DNA from: Ruegeria halocynthiae
GTDB taxonomy: Bacteria > Pseudomonadota > Alphaproteobacteria > Rhodobacterales > Rhodobacteraceae
DNA: 64,000 nt
Assembly: GCF_900106805.1 (NCBI RefSeq)
Contig: NZ_FNNP01000007.1
Span: 113,655 to 177,654, forward strand
Reading direction: 5' to 3'
How positions within the stretch are numbered: position 1 is the stretch's first letter; each line of letters starts with the position of its first letter. Position numbers and translations under genes: made by a program. Below the pieces are notes generated by a model. It had not been told where the DNA came from and made no database searches. It worked only from the letters and a program-made list of their open reading frames with translations. Positions 25,147-34,756 of this stretch are shown in pieces.

Positions 25147-26093
25147 GCCGGTTGCCGCAAGACGCGAGGCACTTTGAATTCGACGTTTTCCACGGCGGTT
25201 TCGACCAGCTCGACGGTCACGTCATAATGATCCCGGAATGCGTCGATCACCTCGTTTACGAGAACTTCGGGCGCGGATGCCCCGGCGCTGATGGCAATGT
25301 TTGAGATGCCGTCCAATGCGCGCCAGTCAATCTCGGTGGCGCGCTGCACCAACTGCGCATATGTGCAGCCCGCGCGCGAGGCGACCTCGACAAGACGCCG
25401 CGAATTTGATGAGTTTGGCGCGCCAACCACTAAAAGCGCATCAGATTTAGGCGCGACGGCCTTTACCGCTTCCTGCCGGTTGGTGGTGGCATAGCAGATG
25501 TCTTCCTTGTGCGGCCCGACGATGGCCGGGAACCGGGCCTCGAGGGCGGCAATGATATCCTTGGTGTCATCGACCGACAGGGTGGTCTGGGTCACAAAGG
25601 CCAGCTTTTCCGGGTCGCGCACAGCGACCTGCGCCACATCCTCGACGGTTTCGACCAGCAGAACCTCGCCCTCGGGCAGTTGACCCATGGTGCCGATGGT
25701 TTCGGGGTGGCCCTTATGGCCGATCATGATCATCTGAAGGCCCGCTTCGGCGTGGCGCTGGGCCTCGACATGCACTTTGGATACCAACGGGCAGGTGGCG
25801 TCGACATAGATCATCTGGCGCTGGGCGGCGGTGACGGGTACCGATTTCGGCACACCATGGGCGGAAAAGATTACCGGGCGATCATTGGGGCATTCGTCCA
25901 GTTCCTCGACAAACACAGCACCTTTGGCGCGCAGCCCGTCGACGACAAATTTGTTGTGCACGATCTCATGGCGCACATAGACCGGCGGGCCCCATTTCTG
26001 CAGCGCCATCTCAACGATTTTGATGGCACGGTCCACACCGGCACAGAACCCGCGCGGGGCGGCTAGATACAGTGTCAGCGGCGGCTTGGTCAT
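25143..26093 (-). CDS. ispH: 4-Hydroxy-3-methylbut-2-enyl diphosphate reductase
   Basis: The last enzyme of the MEP isoprenoid pathway, an iron-sulfur reductase giving IPP and DMAPP. Its three cluster cysteines are in [22 protein letters not shown] and [13 protein letters not shown]; the substrate loop [12 protein letters not shown] is present. The product is 316 residues from the ATG at 26093, which has AGGAGACCG upstream; the longer frame is less likely. It heads a run of six same-strand genes linked by overlaps or gaps of eight bases or less. Confidence 0.96.
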   Translation of the reverse strand: MTKPPLTLYLAAPRGFCAGVDRAIKIVEMALQKWGPPVYVRHEIVHNKFVVDGLRAKGAVFVEELDECPNDRPVIFSAHGVPKSVPVTAAQRQMIYVDATCPLVSKVHVEAQRHAEAGLQMIMIGHKGHPETIGTMGQLPEGEVLLVETVEDVAQVAVRDPEKLAFVTQTTLSVDDTKDIIAALEARFPAIVGPHKEDICYATTNRQEAVKAVAPKSDALLVVGAPNSSNSRRLVEVASRAGCTYAQLVQRATEIDWRALDGISNIAISAGASAPEVLVNEVIDAFRDHYDVTVELVETAVENVEFKVPRVLRQPA

Positions 26094-26221
26094 TCGGCGG
26101 TCTCCTTGCCTCAGACAAGTAGGTCTTTTCATTGCCATGGTCCAGACAGCTAGGCGTCATTTCCCTGACATGAATCGCTGTTAGCACAAGGGTGTTTTCA
26201 GCACCTATCCATTTAAAAGTA

Positions 26222-26252
26222 GTGCGGCCAGGGCTTCTGGCCCTGGCCGCAC
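26222..26252 (-). terminator. Long perfect hairpin, probable terminator of the NYN gene
   Basis: A perfect 13-bp stem (GTGCGGCCAGGGC at 26222-26234, its complement at 26240-26252) with a five-base loop lies 47 bases beyond the NYN gene stop. Reading on the minus strand it is followed by TACTTTTAAAT, a modest T-run. It separates the NYN gene from ispH. Confidence 0.6.
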
Positions 26253-26298
26253 GTAATATCGAGACCCCGTAGAAGAGTGAGTGGTGGGGTTTGTGGTG

Positions 26299-26874
26299 TT
26301 ACTGTCCGCCGGCAGCGGCAACGCTGCGCGGCTCAACCGGCATCTCGCGCGGAGGTCGGCCGATCACGTCGCGCAGGTCCTCCAGCTCGATGAAGTTGTC
26401 CGCCTGGCGGCGCAATTCGTCCGAGATCATCGGCGGCTGGCTGCGGATGGTCGAGACGACCGAAACGCGCACACCCTGACGCTGCAGGCTGGCAATCAGC
26501 GGGCGGAAATCCCCATCGCCCGAAAACAGCACAATATGATCAACGCGCGGTGCCAGTTCCATGGCATCGACCGTCAGCTCGATATCCATGTTTCCTTTAA
26601 CTTTCCGACGCCCCATGCTGTCGGTGTATTCCTTGGCCGGTTTGGTGACCATGGTGAAGCCGTTGTAATGCAGCCAGTCCACCAGGGGTCGGATCGGGGA
26701 ATACTCGTCATTTTCCAGTAGCGCTGTGTAGTAGAAAGCTCTAAGCAATTTGCCTCTGCGCATGAATTCCTGACGCAGCAACTTGTAGTCGATGTCAAAC
26801 CCCAGTGCTTTGGCGGCCGCATAAAGATTCGAGCCGTCGATGAACAGCGCTAGCCGTTCGTCTTTGTAAAACAT
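26299..26874 (-). CDS. NYN-domain protein (LabA/DUF88 family)
   Basis: A 191-residue cytoplasmic protein with a PIN-like NYN nuclease domain. Acidic residues expected to hold metal are in LALFIDGSNLYAAA, GNMDIELTVDAM and IVLFSGDGDFRPLI. A short tail after residue 165 is Pro/Arg-rich. Proteins of this group are predicted RNases, but the bacterial LabA types have few proven targets. I start at the ATG at 26874 (GGAAGGACC upstream). It is divergent from folK. Confidence 0.88.
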   Translation of the reverse strand: MFYKDERLALFIDGSNLYAAAKALGFDIDYKLLRQEFMRRGKLLRAFYYTALLENDEYSPIRPLVDWLHYNGFTMVTKPAKEYTDSMGRRKVKGNMDIELTVDAMELAPRVDHIVLFSGDGDFRPLIASLQRQGVRVSVVSTIRSQPPMISDELRRQADNFIELEDLRDVIGRPPREMPVEPRSVAAAGGQ

Positions 26875-26999
26875 AAAAATGGTCCTTCCGGTATAAGCCA
26901 CCACACTGTAGCTCCGTGAGTGAAAAGTGTTTGGTCAGTGCAATGGTGTGTCTAAAATAGGCCATTTGGCTTATATCGCAAGTATTCTCTGGTCCGAAT

Positions 27000-27581
27000 A
27001 TGGGGTTCGAAGTGGACAAATCTTTGTCAAAAGCCGTCATCGCACTGGGCGCAAATCTCAGTCTGAGAGGGAATGGGCCCAAGGTGACACTTGAGCAGTC
27101 GCTCGCCGCGATGGCCGAGGCTGGTCTGGTGATTCGCGCGACAAGCCGGTTTTTTGCCACGCCTTGCTTTCCCGCGGGGGCAGGGCCGGATTATGTCAAC
27201 GCGGCCGTTCTGATCGAATCCGACCTCGAACCTCGGGGTGTTCTGGACCTGTTGCACCGCATCGAGCATGACTTTGAGCGCGCCCGCGAACAACGCTGGG
27301 GAATGCGCACGCTTGATCTTGATCTGATCTGTTGGGACGATCTGGTGCTGCCGGATGGCGCCGAATATCACCGCTGGCTGACCCTTCCGCCCGAAGAACA
27401 GGTCAATTCCGCCCCCGAACAGTTGATCCTGCCCCATCCTCGCCTGCAGGATCGCGCTTTTGTGCTGGTCCCGATGGCAGATGTTGCGCCCGACTGGCGT
27501 CATCCGGTGCTGGGTCGGACGGTGACACAGATGGTTGCCGCGCTGCCGTCCGGGGATGTGGCTGAGGTCACGCCTCTGTGA
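27000..27581 (+). CDS. folK: 6-Hydroxymethyl-7,8-dihydropterin pyrophosphokinase
   Basis: A 193-residue folate-pathway enzyme that transfers pyrophosphate from ATP to 6-hydroxymethyl-dihydropterin. Family motifs: VIALGANLSLRG at the N-terminus, FATPCFPAGAGPDYVNAAV, and RWGMRTLDLDLICWDD, which carries the Mg2+-binding aspartates. LPHPRLQDRAFVLVPMADVAP completes the fold. It is longer than the E. coli enzyme by about 30 residues because of a loop around residues 124-145. It precedes rpoZ by 94 bases; other folate genes are not near. Confidence 0.94.
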   Translation: MGFEVDKSLSKAVIALGANLSLRGNGPKVTLEQSLAAMAEAGLVIRATSRFFATPCFPAGAGPDYVNAAVLIESDLEPRGVLDLLHRIEHDFERAREQRWGMRTLDLDLICWDDLVLPDGAEYHRWLTLPPEEQVNSAPEQLILPHPRLQDRAFVLVPMADVAPDWRHPVLGRTVTQMVAALPSGDVAEVTPL

Positions 27582-27675
27582 TCCTCGCAATCGCGGCATT
27601 TCCTGCTTGTCAAGGCGGGGATTCGCGCTTAGATAAACCCCTTCCAGCCACGGATTCATTTACGGAGAGCGCCCC

Positions 27676-28029
27676 ATGGCCCGCGTTACGGTTGAAGATT
27701 GTGTAGACAAGGTCCCGAACCGGTTCGAACTGGTGATGCTTGCAGCCCACCGGGCGCGCGAGATTTCTGCCGGTGGCCCGATCACCGTCGACCGCGATAA
27801 CGACAAGAACCCCGTCGTGTCGCTGCGCGAAATCGCGGATGAGACCCAAAGCGCCGATGAACTGCGCGAGCGTCTGATCGAAGCCAACCAGACTCAGATC
27901 GAGGTTGACGAGCCCGAAGAAGATCAGATGGCGCTGCTGATGGGTGCGGAATCCGATAAGCCTGCGGATGACGACATGTCGGAAGAAAAGCTCCTGCGCG
28001 CGTTGATGGAGGCGCAGGGCCAGGGGTAA
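27676..28029 (+). CDS. rpoZ: RNA polymerase subunit omega
   Basis: A 117-residue small subunit that helps assemble RNA polymerase and can bind ppGpp. [30 protein letters not shown] is split in the standard way, followed by a helix with [16 protein letters not shown]. The acidic C-terminal tail (residues 70-117) is typical of alphaproteobacteria. It lies directly before relA/spoT, with a 26-base gap, the usual rpoZ-spoT arrangement, so alarmone synthesis and its sensor subunit are likely co-expressed. Confidence 0.95.
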   Translation: MARVTVEDCVDKVPNRFELVMLAAHRAREISAGGPITVDRDNDKNPVVSLREIADETQSADELRERLIEANQTQIEVDEPEEDQMALLMGAESDKPADDDMSEEKLLRALMEAQGQG

Positions 28030-28055
28030 ATCCCAGCGACAAAGGTGCGGACCGG

Positions 28056-30188
28056 ATGATTTCAGCAGAAGACCTGATTGCGCTGGTCCGCAACTACAAT
28101 CCCAAGACAAATGCCGAGCGCATCACCCGGGCCTATGAATTCGGCCAACAGATGCACGACGGGCAATTCCGCCACTCTGGCGAACCTTACTTTTCGCACC
28201 CCGTAGCTGTTGCCGCCATCCTGACGGAACAGCGTCTGGATGATGCGACCATCATCACGGCGCTGCTGCACGACACGATCGAAGACACCAAAGCCAATTA
28301 TGGCAAGGTCTCGGAACTGTTTGGCGAAGAAGTTGCCAAACTGGTCGATGGCGTCACCAAGCTGACCAACCTGCAGCTTTCCAGCCGCGAAACCAAGCAG
28401 GCCGAAAACTTCCGCAAACTGTTCATGGCCATGTCCAAGGACCTGCGGGTCATTCTGGTCAAGCTGGCTGACCGTTTGCACAATATGCGCACCATTAAGG
28501 CGATGCGCCCCGAAAAGCAGGTTCAGAAAGCGCGCGAGACGATGGATATCTATGCACCGCTTGCGGGCCGTATGGGTATGCAATGGATGCGCGAAGAGCT
28601 GGAGGATCTGGCCTTCCGCGTGCTGAACCCCGAAGGCCGCCAGTCGATTATCCGCCGCTTTATCACTCTGCAGCGTGAAACCGGCGACGTGATCCACCGG
28701 ATTACCGGCGACATGCGGCACGAGCTTGAAAAAGCGGGCATCGAGGCCGAGGTCTTTGGCCGCGCCAAAAAACCCTATTCGATCTGGCGCAAGATGCAGG
28801 AAAAGGATCAGGGCTTCTCGCGTCTCTCGGACATCTATGGCTTTCGCATCATCACCGGTTCTGAAGAGGACTGCTATCGCACGCTTGGTGCGATCCACCA
28901 ACGCTGGCGTGCTGTGCCGGGGCGGTTCAAGGACTACATCAGCCAGCCGAAATCGAACGGATATCGCTCGATCCATACCACGGTGTCGGGGCGTGATGGC
29001 AAACGGGTCGAGGTTCAGATACGCACCCGTCAGATGCACGACGTGGCTGAAACAGGTGTTGCGGCGCACTGGTCCTATCGCGATGGCGTGCGGACCGAGA
29101 ACCCCTTTGCAGTCGATCCGGCAAAATGGATTGCCAATCTGACAGAACAATTCGACAGCGAAGAAGATCACGAAGATTTTCTCGAGGCTGTCAAGTTGGA
29201 AATGTACTCGGACCAGGTGTTCTGCTTCACACCCAAGGGTGACGTGGTGAAATTGCCGCGCGGGGCGACGCCGATCGATTTTGCCTATGCCATCCACACG
29301 CGCATTGGCCATGCCTGCGTGGGGGCCAAGGTCGATGGCATTCGCGTTCCGCTCTGGACTCGGATCAAAAATGGGCAATCGGTGGATATCATAACGGCGG
29401 ACGGCCAGACCCCGCAGGTCACCTGGCTGGAGATTGCAGTCACCGGCAAGGCCCGGACCGCCATCCGCCGCGCCCTGCGCGAGGTCGACCGCGAGCGTTT
29501 TATCAAGCTGGGCAAGGAACTGGCCCGCGCCGGGTTCGAAAATGTGGGCCGCAAGGCCACCGACAAGGCGCTGGACACCGCCGCCAAGCATCTGCGGCTG
29601 AAAGATCGCCATGAACTGCTGGCCCGGCTCGGCAGTGCCGAGCTGACTGCGCATGAACTGATCGAGGCCGTCTATCCCGAACTCACCAAGGATGAGGGGG
29701 ATGCGATCTCACCCCGTCGTGCGGTGATCGGGCTTGAACCCGGCCAGAAGTTCGACCGCGCCCCCTGCTGCCAGCCGCTGCCGGGCGAACGCATCGTCGG
29801 CATCACCTATCGGGGCAAGGGCGTTGTGGTTCATGCCATCGATTGTGATCGCCTGCCCGAGTTCGATAACGAACCCGAGCGCTGGGTCGATCTGCACTGG
29901 CATTCAGGCACCCACCCCGCTGTCTATGGCGCGACGCTTGATCTGACCATCGGCAATGATGCCGGGGTACTGGGGCGTATTTGCACATTGATCGGAGAGA
30001 AAAAGGCCAATATCTCGAACCTTGAATTCGTCGACCGCAAACCGGATTTTTACCGCCTGATGATCAATATCGAACTGCGTGACCTCGAACAGCTGCATTC
30101 GCTGATGCTGATGCTCGAGGCCGAAAGCGATGTTGCCGCGGTTGAACGGTACCGGGAAAGCAAGAAAACTGCCGTCGCGGCTGGCTGA
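28056..30188 (+). CDS. Bifunctional (p)ppGpp synthetase/hydrolase
   Basis: The 710-residue Rel/SpoT-type enzyme of the stringent response. The HD hydrolase domain is intact (His48 in FSHPV; His72-Asp73 in LLHDTIEDT). The synthetase has RFKDYISQPKSNGYRSIHTT; the RFKD motif is the RXKD form of bifunctional enzymes. A TGS domain follows (VFCFTPKGDVVKLPRGATP), then a Cys-containing region (DRAPCCQPLPGERIVG) and a C-terminal ACT domain. It is most likely the sole long alarmone enzyme of the organism. Named rel, relA or spoT by different authors. Confidence 0.95.
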   Translation: MISAEDLIALVRNYNPKTNAERITRAYEFGQQMHDGQFRHSGEPYFSHPVAVAAILTEQRLDDATIITALLHDTIEDTKANYGKVSELFGEEVAKLVDGVTKLTNLQLSSRETKQAENFRKLFMAMSKDLRVILVKLADRLHNMRTIKAMRPEKQVQKARETMDIYAPLAGRMGMQWMREELEDLAFRVLNPEGRQSIIRRFITLQRETGDVIHRITGDMRHELEKAGIEAEVFGRAKKPYSIWRKMQEKDQGFSRLSDIYGFRIITGSEEDCYRTLGAIHQRWRAVPGRFKDYISQPKSNGYRSIHTTVSGRDGKRVEVQIRTRQMHDVAETGVAAHWSYRDGVRTENPFAVDPAKWIANLTEQFDSEEDHEDFLEAVKLEMYSDQVFCFTPKGDVVKLPRGATPIDFAYAIHTRIGHACVGAKVDGIRVPLWTRIKNGQSVDIITADGQTPQVTWLEIAVTGKARTAIRRALREVDRERFIKLGKELARAGFENVGRKATDKALDTAAKHLRLKDRHELLARLGSAELTAHELIEAVYPELTKDEGDAISPRRAVIGLEPGQKFDRAPCCQPLPGERIVGITYRGKGVVVHAIDCDRLPEFDNEPERWVDLHWHSGTHPAVYGATLDLTIGNDAGVLGRICTLIGEKKANISNLEFVDRKPDFYRLMINIELRDLEQLHSLMLMLEAESDVAAVERYRESKKTAVAAG

Positions 30189-30204
30189 GAAGGGGTGATC
30201 ACGA

Positions 30205-30903
30205 GTGGTTTTCAAGCGCCGAGATCGCCGCTCGCCTGTCCGGATCGCGTCAGAGTTCGTCTATCCGCGTGGCGGCTGGACCCGTGCCTTTCACTACGTC
30301 AAACACCGCGTGCGTCGCCTGCCTGACAGCCCTGAACGCATCGCGCGTGGCATCGGGGCAGGGGTGTTCGCCTCGTTTACACCGTTTTACGGGTTGCATT
30401 TCTTGGTCGCCGCCGTGCTGGCCCGGCTGTTCAACGGCAATATCCTCGCCTCCCTCAGCGGCACGTTTTTCGGCAATCCCCTGACCTATGTGCCGATAGG
30501 TGTCGCCAGCCTGCAAACCGGGCATTTCCTGCTGGGCACCAAGTTCCGTAAGGATGACACGGACGGCCTGATGGGCAAGTTTGCCGATGCGATGGGCGAT
30601 CTCAAAGACAATTGCATCGCGATGTTCACAGACCGGCAAGCCGATTGGCATGGGCTAAGTCGCTTCTATGACGATGTGTTTTTTCCCTACATGATCGGCG
30701 GCGTTATCCCTGGCATCGTTGCGGGTGTGGTCTGCGGTTATCTCAGCTTGCCGCTCATTCGAACCTACCAACAGCGCCGTCGCGCCCGGATCAAAGCGAA
30801 GTTCGAACAAATCAAACGTTTGGCACAGGCAGAGGCTGCCGTTCCTCCGCCAAACCCACTAGGCTCGGCCGCAGGGACCAGGAAGGATTCGAAAGATGTC
30901 TGA
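30205..30903 (+). CDS. DUF2062 domain membrane protein
   Basis: A 232-residue protein of the DUF2062 family. After a basic N-terminus comes the conserved [21 protein letters not shown], then two to three membrane helices, including [19 protein letters not shown]. The C-terminus is Arg/Ala-rich. Function is unknown, but its place between relA/spoT and pdxJ is conserved in Rhodobacterales. The start is GTG with AGAAGGGGTG upstream. Its last eight bases overlap pdxJ. Confidence 0.85.
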   Translation: MVFKRRDRRSPVRIASEFVYPRGGWTRAFHYVKHRVRRLPDSPERIARGIGAGVFASFTPFYGLHFLVAAVLARLFNGNILASLSGTFFGNPLTYVPIGVASLQTGHFLLGTKFRKDDTDGLMGKFADAMGDLKDNCIAMFTDRQADWHGLSRFYDDVFFPYMIGGVIPGIVAGVVCGYLSLPLIRTYQQRRRARIKAKFEQIKRLAQAEAAVPPPNPLGSAAGTRKDSKDV

Positions 30904-31642
30904 CAACCATTTGCGTCTGGGCGTGAATATTGATCACGTGGCTACCATCCGCAACGCGCGCGGCGGGGCATACCCTGATCCGATCCGCGCCGCGAAACTG
31001 GCGGAAGAAGCCGGGGCCAATGGCATCACCGCCCATTTGCGTGAAGACCGCCGCCATATTCTGGATGCTGATATCGAAGGGCTGATGGAGGCGCTGACCG
31101 TGCCGCTCAACTTTGAGATGGCCGCGACCGACGAGATGCAGAAAATCGCCCTGCGCCACAAGCCGCACGCGGTCTGCATCGTCCCGGAAAAGCGCGAGGA
31201 ACGTACCACCGAAGGCGGGCTTGAAGTCGCGCGCGAGGAAAACAAGCTGGCCCATTTCATCGCCCCTCTGCGCGATGTTGGGTGCCGCGTATCAATCTTC
31301 ATCGCCGCCGACCAACGCCAGATCGAAGCCGCCCACCGTATCGGGGCTGGGGTGATCGAACTGCACACTGGTGCCTATTGCGATTTCCACGCCGAAGGCA
31401 AGCTGGACGATGCCGCCCGCGAACTCGAAGCGCTGCGCGAGATGTCCGCCTATGCCCATTCGCTTGGGTTGGAAGTCCACGCAGGCCACGGCCTGACCTA
31501 CGATACCGTGCAACCAGTGGCCGCCTTCCCTGAAGTGCGCGAGTTGAATATCGGCCACTTCCTGATCGGCGAGGCAATATTTCGAGGCCTCACTCCGGCT
31601 GTCCACGAAATGCGCCGCCTGATGGACGAGGCGCGAGGATGA
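30896..31642 (+). CDS. pdxJ: Pyridoxine 5'-phosphate synthase
   Basis: A 248-residue TIM-barrel enzyme that forms pyridoxine 5'-phosphate from 1-deoxyxylulose 5-phosphate and 3-amino-2-oxopropyl phosphate. The start [23 protein letters not shown], split here by the active-site His, and [30 protein letters not shown] and ELHTGAY are all canonical. [11 protein letters not shown] is the phosphate loop. It overlaps the DUF2062 gene at its start and the first LysE gene at its end (ATGA). Confidence 0.97.
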   Translation: MSDNHLRLGVNIDHVATIRNARGGAYPDPIRAAKLAEEAGANGITAHLREDRRHILDADIEGLMEALTVPLNFEMAATDEMQKIALRHKPHAVCIVPEKREERTTEGGLEVAREENKLAHFIAPLRDVGCRVSIFIAADQRQIEAAHRIGAGVIELHTGAYCDFHAEGKLDDAARELEALREMSAYAHSLGLEVHAGHGLTYDTVQPVAAFPEVRELNIGHFLIGEAIFRGLTPAVHEMRRLMDEARG

Positions 31643-32259
31643 TCGACCTGACTTCCCTTGCGGTCACGGCCCTTGCCTTTTTTGTCGTCGCTGTATCACC
31701 GGGCCCCGCGAATATTTCCAACGCTGCAGTCGCGATGACCTATGGGCGCAAGACCAGTCTCCGCTACGGCGTAGGCCTGTCCTGCGGTCTGGTGTTCTGG
31801 GGGTTGGTTGCCGCAAGCGGTATGGGCGCGGTGCTGCAAAGCTCGCTCTACGTCCTGATGGTGCTCAAGGTGCTGGGTGGATTGTACCTGTTGTGGCTGG
31901 CGTGGCAGTCGGGACGCTCTGCGCTGCAATCTGATGCGGCCAGAGTCTCCGTTCCTGCCAAGGGCAAATGGTTCTGGCGCGGACTGATCCTTAACCTCTC
32001 CAACCCTAAATCAGTGATCGCGTGGATGGCGGCCTTATCGGTCGGCCTCGGCCCGGATGACGGTCTGCTCTCCGTTGCCGTCGCAACCCTGATCTGCATA
32101 GTCGCGGGCTTTCTCAACAATTTCCTCTATTCAATGTTGTTTTCGATCAGCGGCATGATGGCCGCATATCGCCGGTTCCGCCGTCGGATCGACGGGGTAG
32201 TCGCCGGATTGTTCGCTGTCGCAGGGTTCGGGCTCATCAGATCGGCTTTCACACGATGA
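31639..32259 (+). CDS. LysE-family exporter, copy 1
   Basis: A 206-residue inner-membrane translocator of the LysE/RhtB family, which exports amino acids or analogues. The family signature [20 protein letters not shown] is at residues 14-33, followed by [14 protein letters not shown] in the middle. About six membrane segments can be counted. It is coupled to pdxJ by ATGA and to a second LysE gene by another ATGA. The substrate is unknown. Confidence 0.87.
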   Translation: MIDLTSLAVTALAFFVVAVSPGPANISNAAVAMTYGRKTSLRYGVGLSCGLVFWGLVAASGMGAVLQSSLYVLMVLKVLGGLYLLWLAWQSGRSALQSDAARVSVPAKGKWFWRGLILNLSNPKSVIAWMAALSVGLGPDDGLLSVAVATLICIVAGFLNNFLYSMLFSISGMMAAYRRFRRRIDGVVAGLFAVAGFGLIRSAFTR

Positions 32260-32879
32260 TCACCTCGGGCTTTGTTGCAATCTGGTTCGCCTGGCTGATG
32301 GCTGGGGGCTCTCCGGGTCCGGCCACAATGGGCATCGCAGGCACCGCCATGAACGAAGGACGCACCGCCGGTCTGGCCTTTGCGCTGGGCATCTGCGCGG
32401 GCTCTGCCGCATGGGGCATCGCAGCCGCGCTGGGGCTGTCGGCGATCATGCTTGCCAATGTCTGGGTGTTTGAGGTGATCCGTTATATCGGCGTCGCCTA
32501 TCTGGGCTGGCTCGCGTTCAAGGCCCTGCGCCGCGCCTTGTCCTCGGAAGAGGTGGCGCTGGGCAATCCGGTCACCGGTTCACTGGGCACGATTTTTGCC
32601 AAAGGTGCAGCGATCCACCTGACCAATCCCAAGGCGATCCTAAGCTGGGGCTCGATCTACGCCATCGTCGCCCCGAACGACGCCAGCCTGTCGATGCTGT
32701 TGACCTATTTCGCAATGCTCTACGCGGGCTCATTGCTGATCTTCATCGGTTATGCCTTCCTGTTTTCGTCTGCACGCATGGTCAACGCCTACCGCCGTGC
32801 CCGCCGCTGGTTCGATTTCGCCTTTGCAGGCTTCTTCGGGGTCGCCAGCTACAAGATCCTCACGGTACGCTTGTCATGA
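32256..32879 (+). CDS. LysE-family exporter, copy 2
   Basis: A 207-residue LysE/RhtB translocator with GGSPGPATMGIAGTAMNEGR near the N-terminus and IHLTNPKAILSWGSIYA in the middle. It is a paralogue of the gene before it but not a recent duplicate, since few stretches match beyond the motifs. The tandem arrangement, coupled by ATGA, suggests two exporters or a heteromer expressed from the pdxJ transcript. Confidence 0.87.
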   Translation: MITSGFVAIWFAWLMAGGSPGPATMGIAGTAMNEGRTAGLAFALGICAGSAAWGIAAALGLSAIMLANVWVFEVIRYIGVAYLGWLAFKALRRALSSEEVALGNPVTGSLGTIFAKGAAIHLTNPKAILSWGSIYAIVAPNDASLSMLLTYFAMLYAGSLLIFIGYAFLFSSARMVNAYRRARRWFDFAFAGFFGVASYKILTVRLS

Positions 32880-32895
32880 CAATCGAGGTGCAAGG

Positions 32896-33222
32896 ATGAT
32901 CCGACACTGCGTGATGTTGCGCCTCAGACCTGACCATGACGTTTCGGAACTGACCGCGGTCATGCAGGGCCTTGGTGATGTGGCCAAGCAATTGCCCGGC
33001 TGCAGCGGTTTCGTCCACGGCCCAAACCGTGACTTTGAGGCGAATTCACCGGGCTATCCCTTCGGCTTCACACTGGATTTCGCGGCTGAGGCTGACCTGC
33101 ATCGCTACGCCGATGACGACACCCACCGGCAATTGGGCGCACGACTTGTCGCCTTGTGTACGGGCGGGGGCGACGGGATCATGGTATTCGATCTGGAATT
33201 TCCTGACCCCGCCGGACAATAG
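32896..33222 (+). CDS. Dabb-domain (stress-responsive alpha/beta barrel) protein
   Basis: A 108-residue protein matching the dimeric Dabb barrel family: it begins MIRHCVMLRLRPDHDVSEL and has LPGCSGFVHGPN and DLHRYADDDTHRQL, the usual pattern of a small ferredoxin-like barrel. Members have various or unknown roles. I start at the ATG at 32896 with AGGTGCAAGG upstream. It lies between the LysE pair and a quinone reductase-like gene. Confidence 0.75.
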   Translation: MIRHCVMLRLRPDHDVSELTAVMQGLGDVAKQLPGCSGFVHGPNRDFEANSPGYPFGFTLDFAAEADLHRYADDDTHRQLGARLVALCTGGGDGIMVFDLEFPDPAGQ

Positions 33223-33238
33223 AGAGTGAGGGACTGTC

Positions 33239-34216
33239 ATGAAAGCAATCACCTATCGCAGCTTCGGCGCAGCGTCGGATGTTCTCGAACTTGTCGACAT
33301 GCCCACACCCGACCCCGCCCCGGGTGAGGTGCTAGTGCGTGTGCACGCCAGCGGTATCAACCCATCAGACGTCAAACTGCGCGGCGGTGCGCGCCCGGGC
33401 ACAGTGATGCAATACCCGGTCATTACCCCACATTCCGACGGTGCAGGTGTGATCGAGGCGGTGGGCGATGGCGTCGACCCCGCCCGCATCGGCGAACGTG
33501 TCTGGATCTGGAACGGCCAATGGCAACGCGCCTTTGGCACCGGAGCAGAATATGTCGCGCTTCCCTCGGAACAGGCAGTGCATTTGCCCGGCACCACCAG
33601 CTTCGCCGAAGGCGCCTGTTTCGGTATTCCGGCCATGACCGCGTGGGCCGCGCTTTATTTCGACGGTCCGATCACCGATCAGACCGTGCTTGTCACTGGC
33701 GGTGCGGGCACCGTCGGGCGTTATGCCTGCCAGATGGCTGCACTGGGTGGCGCGCGCGTGATCACAACTGTCAGCTCGGACGAGAAAGCCACCCATTCTG
33801 GCGTATCCGAGTGGATCAATTACCGTACGCAAGATGTGATTGAGACAGTGATGGATCTGACGGGCGGAGCAGGCGTCGATCGCATCGTTGAGGTAGATTT
33901 CGCCGCCAACCAAGCCGCCTCGCTTTCGCTGATCCGCCCCGGCGGCACCATCGCCAGCTATGCCTCGGCCTCTCAAATGAAGCCCGGACTGGATTTCTAT
34001 GGCTTCATGTTCAAGAACGTGCGCTTGCATATGCTGATCGTCTATCAACTCGATGCCGCCGCCCGCCGCCGTGGCGAGGCCCAATTGGGCCAATGGCTGG
34101 AACAAGGCGCGCTGACCCATGCCGTTGTCCCCGGTGGAGGGCTGAGCGACGCAGCGACTGCCCATCAGATGGTTGAGGCAGGGCAAAAGCTGGGCACCGT
34201 TGTGTTGGAGGTATGA
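33239..34216 (+). CDS. NADPH:quinone reductase-like MDR oxidoreductase
   Basis: A 325-residue zinc-independent medium-chain dehydrogenase. The GroES-like N-terminal half has VRVHASGINPSDVKLRGG; the nucleotide-binding half has LVTGGAGTVGRYACQMA, a Gly-rich loop, and INYRTQD further on. The cysteines of zinc-type alcohol dehydrogenases are absent. Likely substrate is a quinone or enone, with NADPH. GAGTGAGGG lies upstream of the ATG. Its role beside pdxJ and LysE genes is unclear. Confidence 0.85.
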   Translation: MKAITYRSFGAASDVLELVDMPTPDPAPGEVLVRVHASGINPSDVKLRGGARPGTVMQYPVITPHSDGAGVIEAVGDGVDPARIGERVWIWNGQWQRAFGTGAEYVALPSEQAVHLPGTTSFAEGACFGIPAMTAWAALYFDGPITDQTVLVTGGAGTVGRYACQMAALGGARVITTVSSDEKATHSGVSEWINYRTQDVIETVMDLTGGAGVDRIVEVDFAANQAASLSLIRPGGTIASYASASQMKPGLDFYGFMFKNVRLHMLIVYQLDAAARRRGEAQLGQWLEQGALTHAVVPGGGLSDAATAHQMVEAGQKLGTVVLEV

Positions 34217-34294
34217 TTTGACCTACCGGGGCGATAATATCAGTTCCGGATTTTGGCGCGCCGTGTCGCTGTGGAAATCTGAAAGGACACCTCT

Positions 34295-34756
34295 GTGATT
34301 GAATCCATGCTGTGGCGCTATACGCTTTGTTTAGTGGTGATCAGAATGCTGCTTCCAATTGCGTTGGTTGTGCTCAGAGATTTGGCTGGCCTTGATCTTA
34401 CAAGGGCCGGGATTCCCGTGGCGTCTGCGATTCTGTCCGCCGCTGTCGCCGGACGTATCGCCGCGCGCATCTTTGAGAGGATGCCGACGTGGCGTGAGCT
34501 ATTGGCATTTGCAATCCTTGCCACTCTCGCATTCTTCCTAGTGAATTACGTGGCTTACCTGATATTGGCGCAGGCCGGCATCGGACCAATCCACACGTAC
34601 CACCTCGTGAATTGGTATAGGCAGGGTGAATTCGTAGGAGTGATGATGTTTCTGACAAGCGTGGCGTTTGTTTCAAATGCTGTACTTTACCCGATCAGTG
34701 CGATGATCGAACTCAATGCCATGTCGAGACAGACTAAAGATGAGCACATTCAATGA
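34295..34756 (+). CDS. ABZJ_00895-like membrane protein
   Basis: A 153-residue membrane protein with four hydrophobic segments. It resembles the small ABZJ_00895-type family seen in several proteobacteria, but I can give no function. The start is GTG with GAAAGGAC six bases upstream. It ends in ATGA with acpS, so it is translationally coupled to a housekeeping gene, although its base composition and codon use (many A/T-ending codons) look less G+C rich than its neighbours, which may point to later acquisition. Confidence 0.6.
   Translation: MIESMLWRYTLCLVVIRMLLPIALVVLRDLAGLDLTRAGIPVASAILSAAVAGRIAARIFERMPTWRELLAFAILATLAFFLVNYVAYLILAQAGIGPIHTYHLVNWYRQGEFVGVMMFLTSVAFVSNAVLYPISAMIELNAMSRQTKDEHIQ

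Noticed and set aside
28062..29654. A 530-codon open frame opposite the (p)ppGpp synthetase
   Set aside because: The real gene on the plus strand has all catalytic motifs. The opposite frame arises from G+C-rich codon bias and has no recognisable domain.
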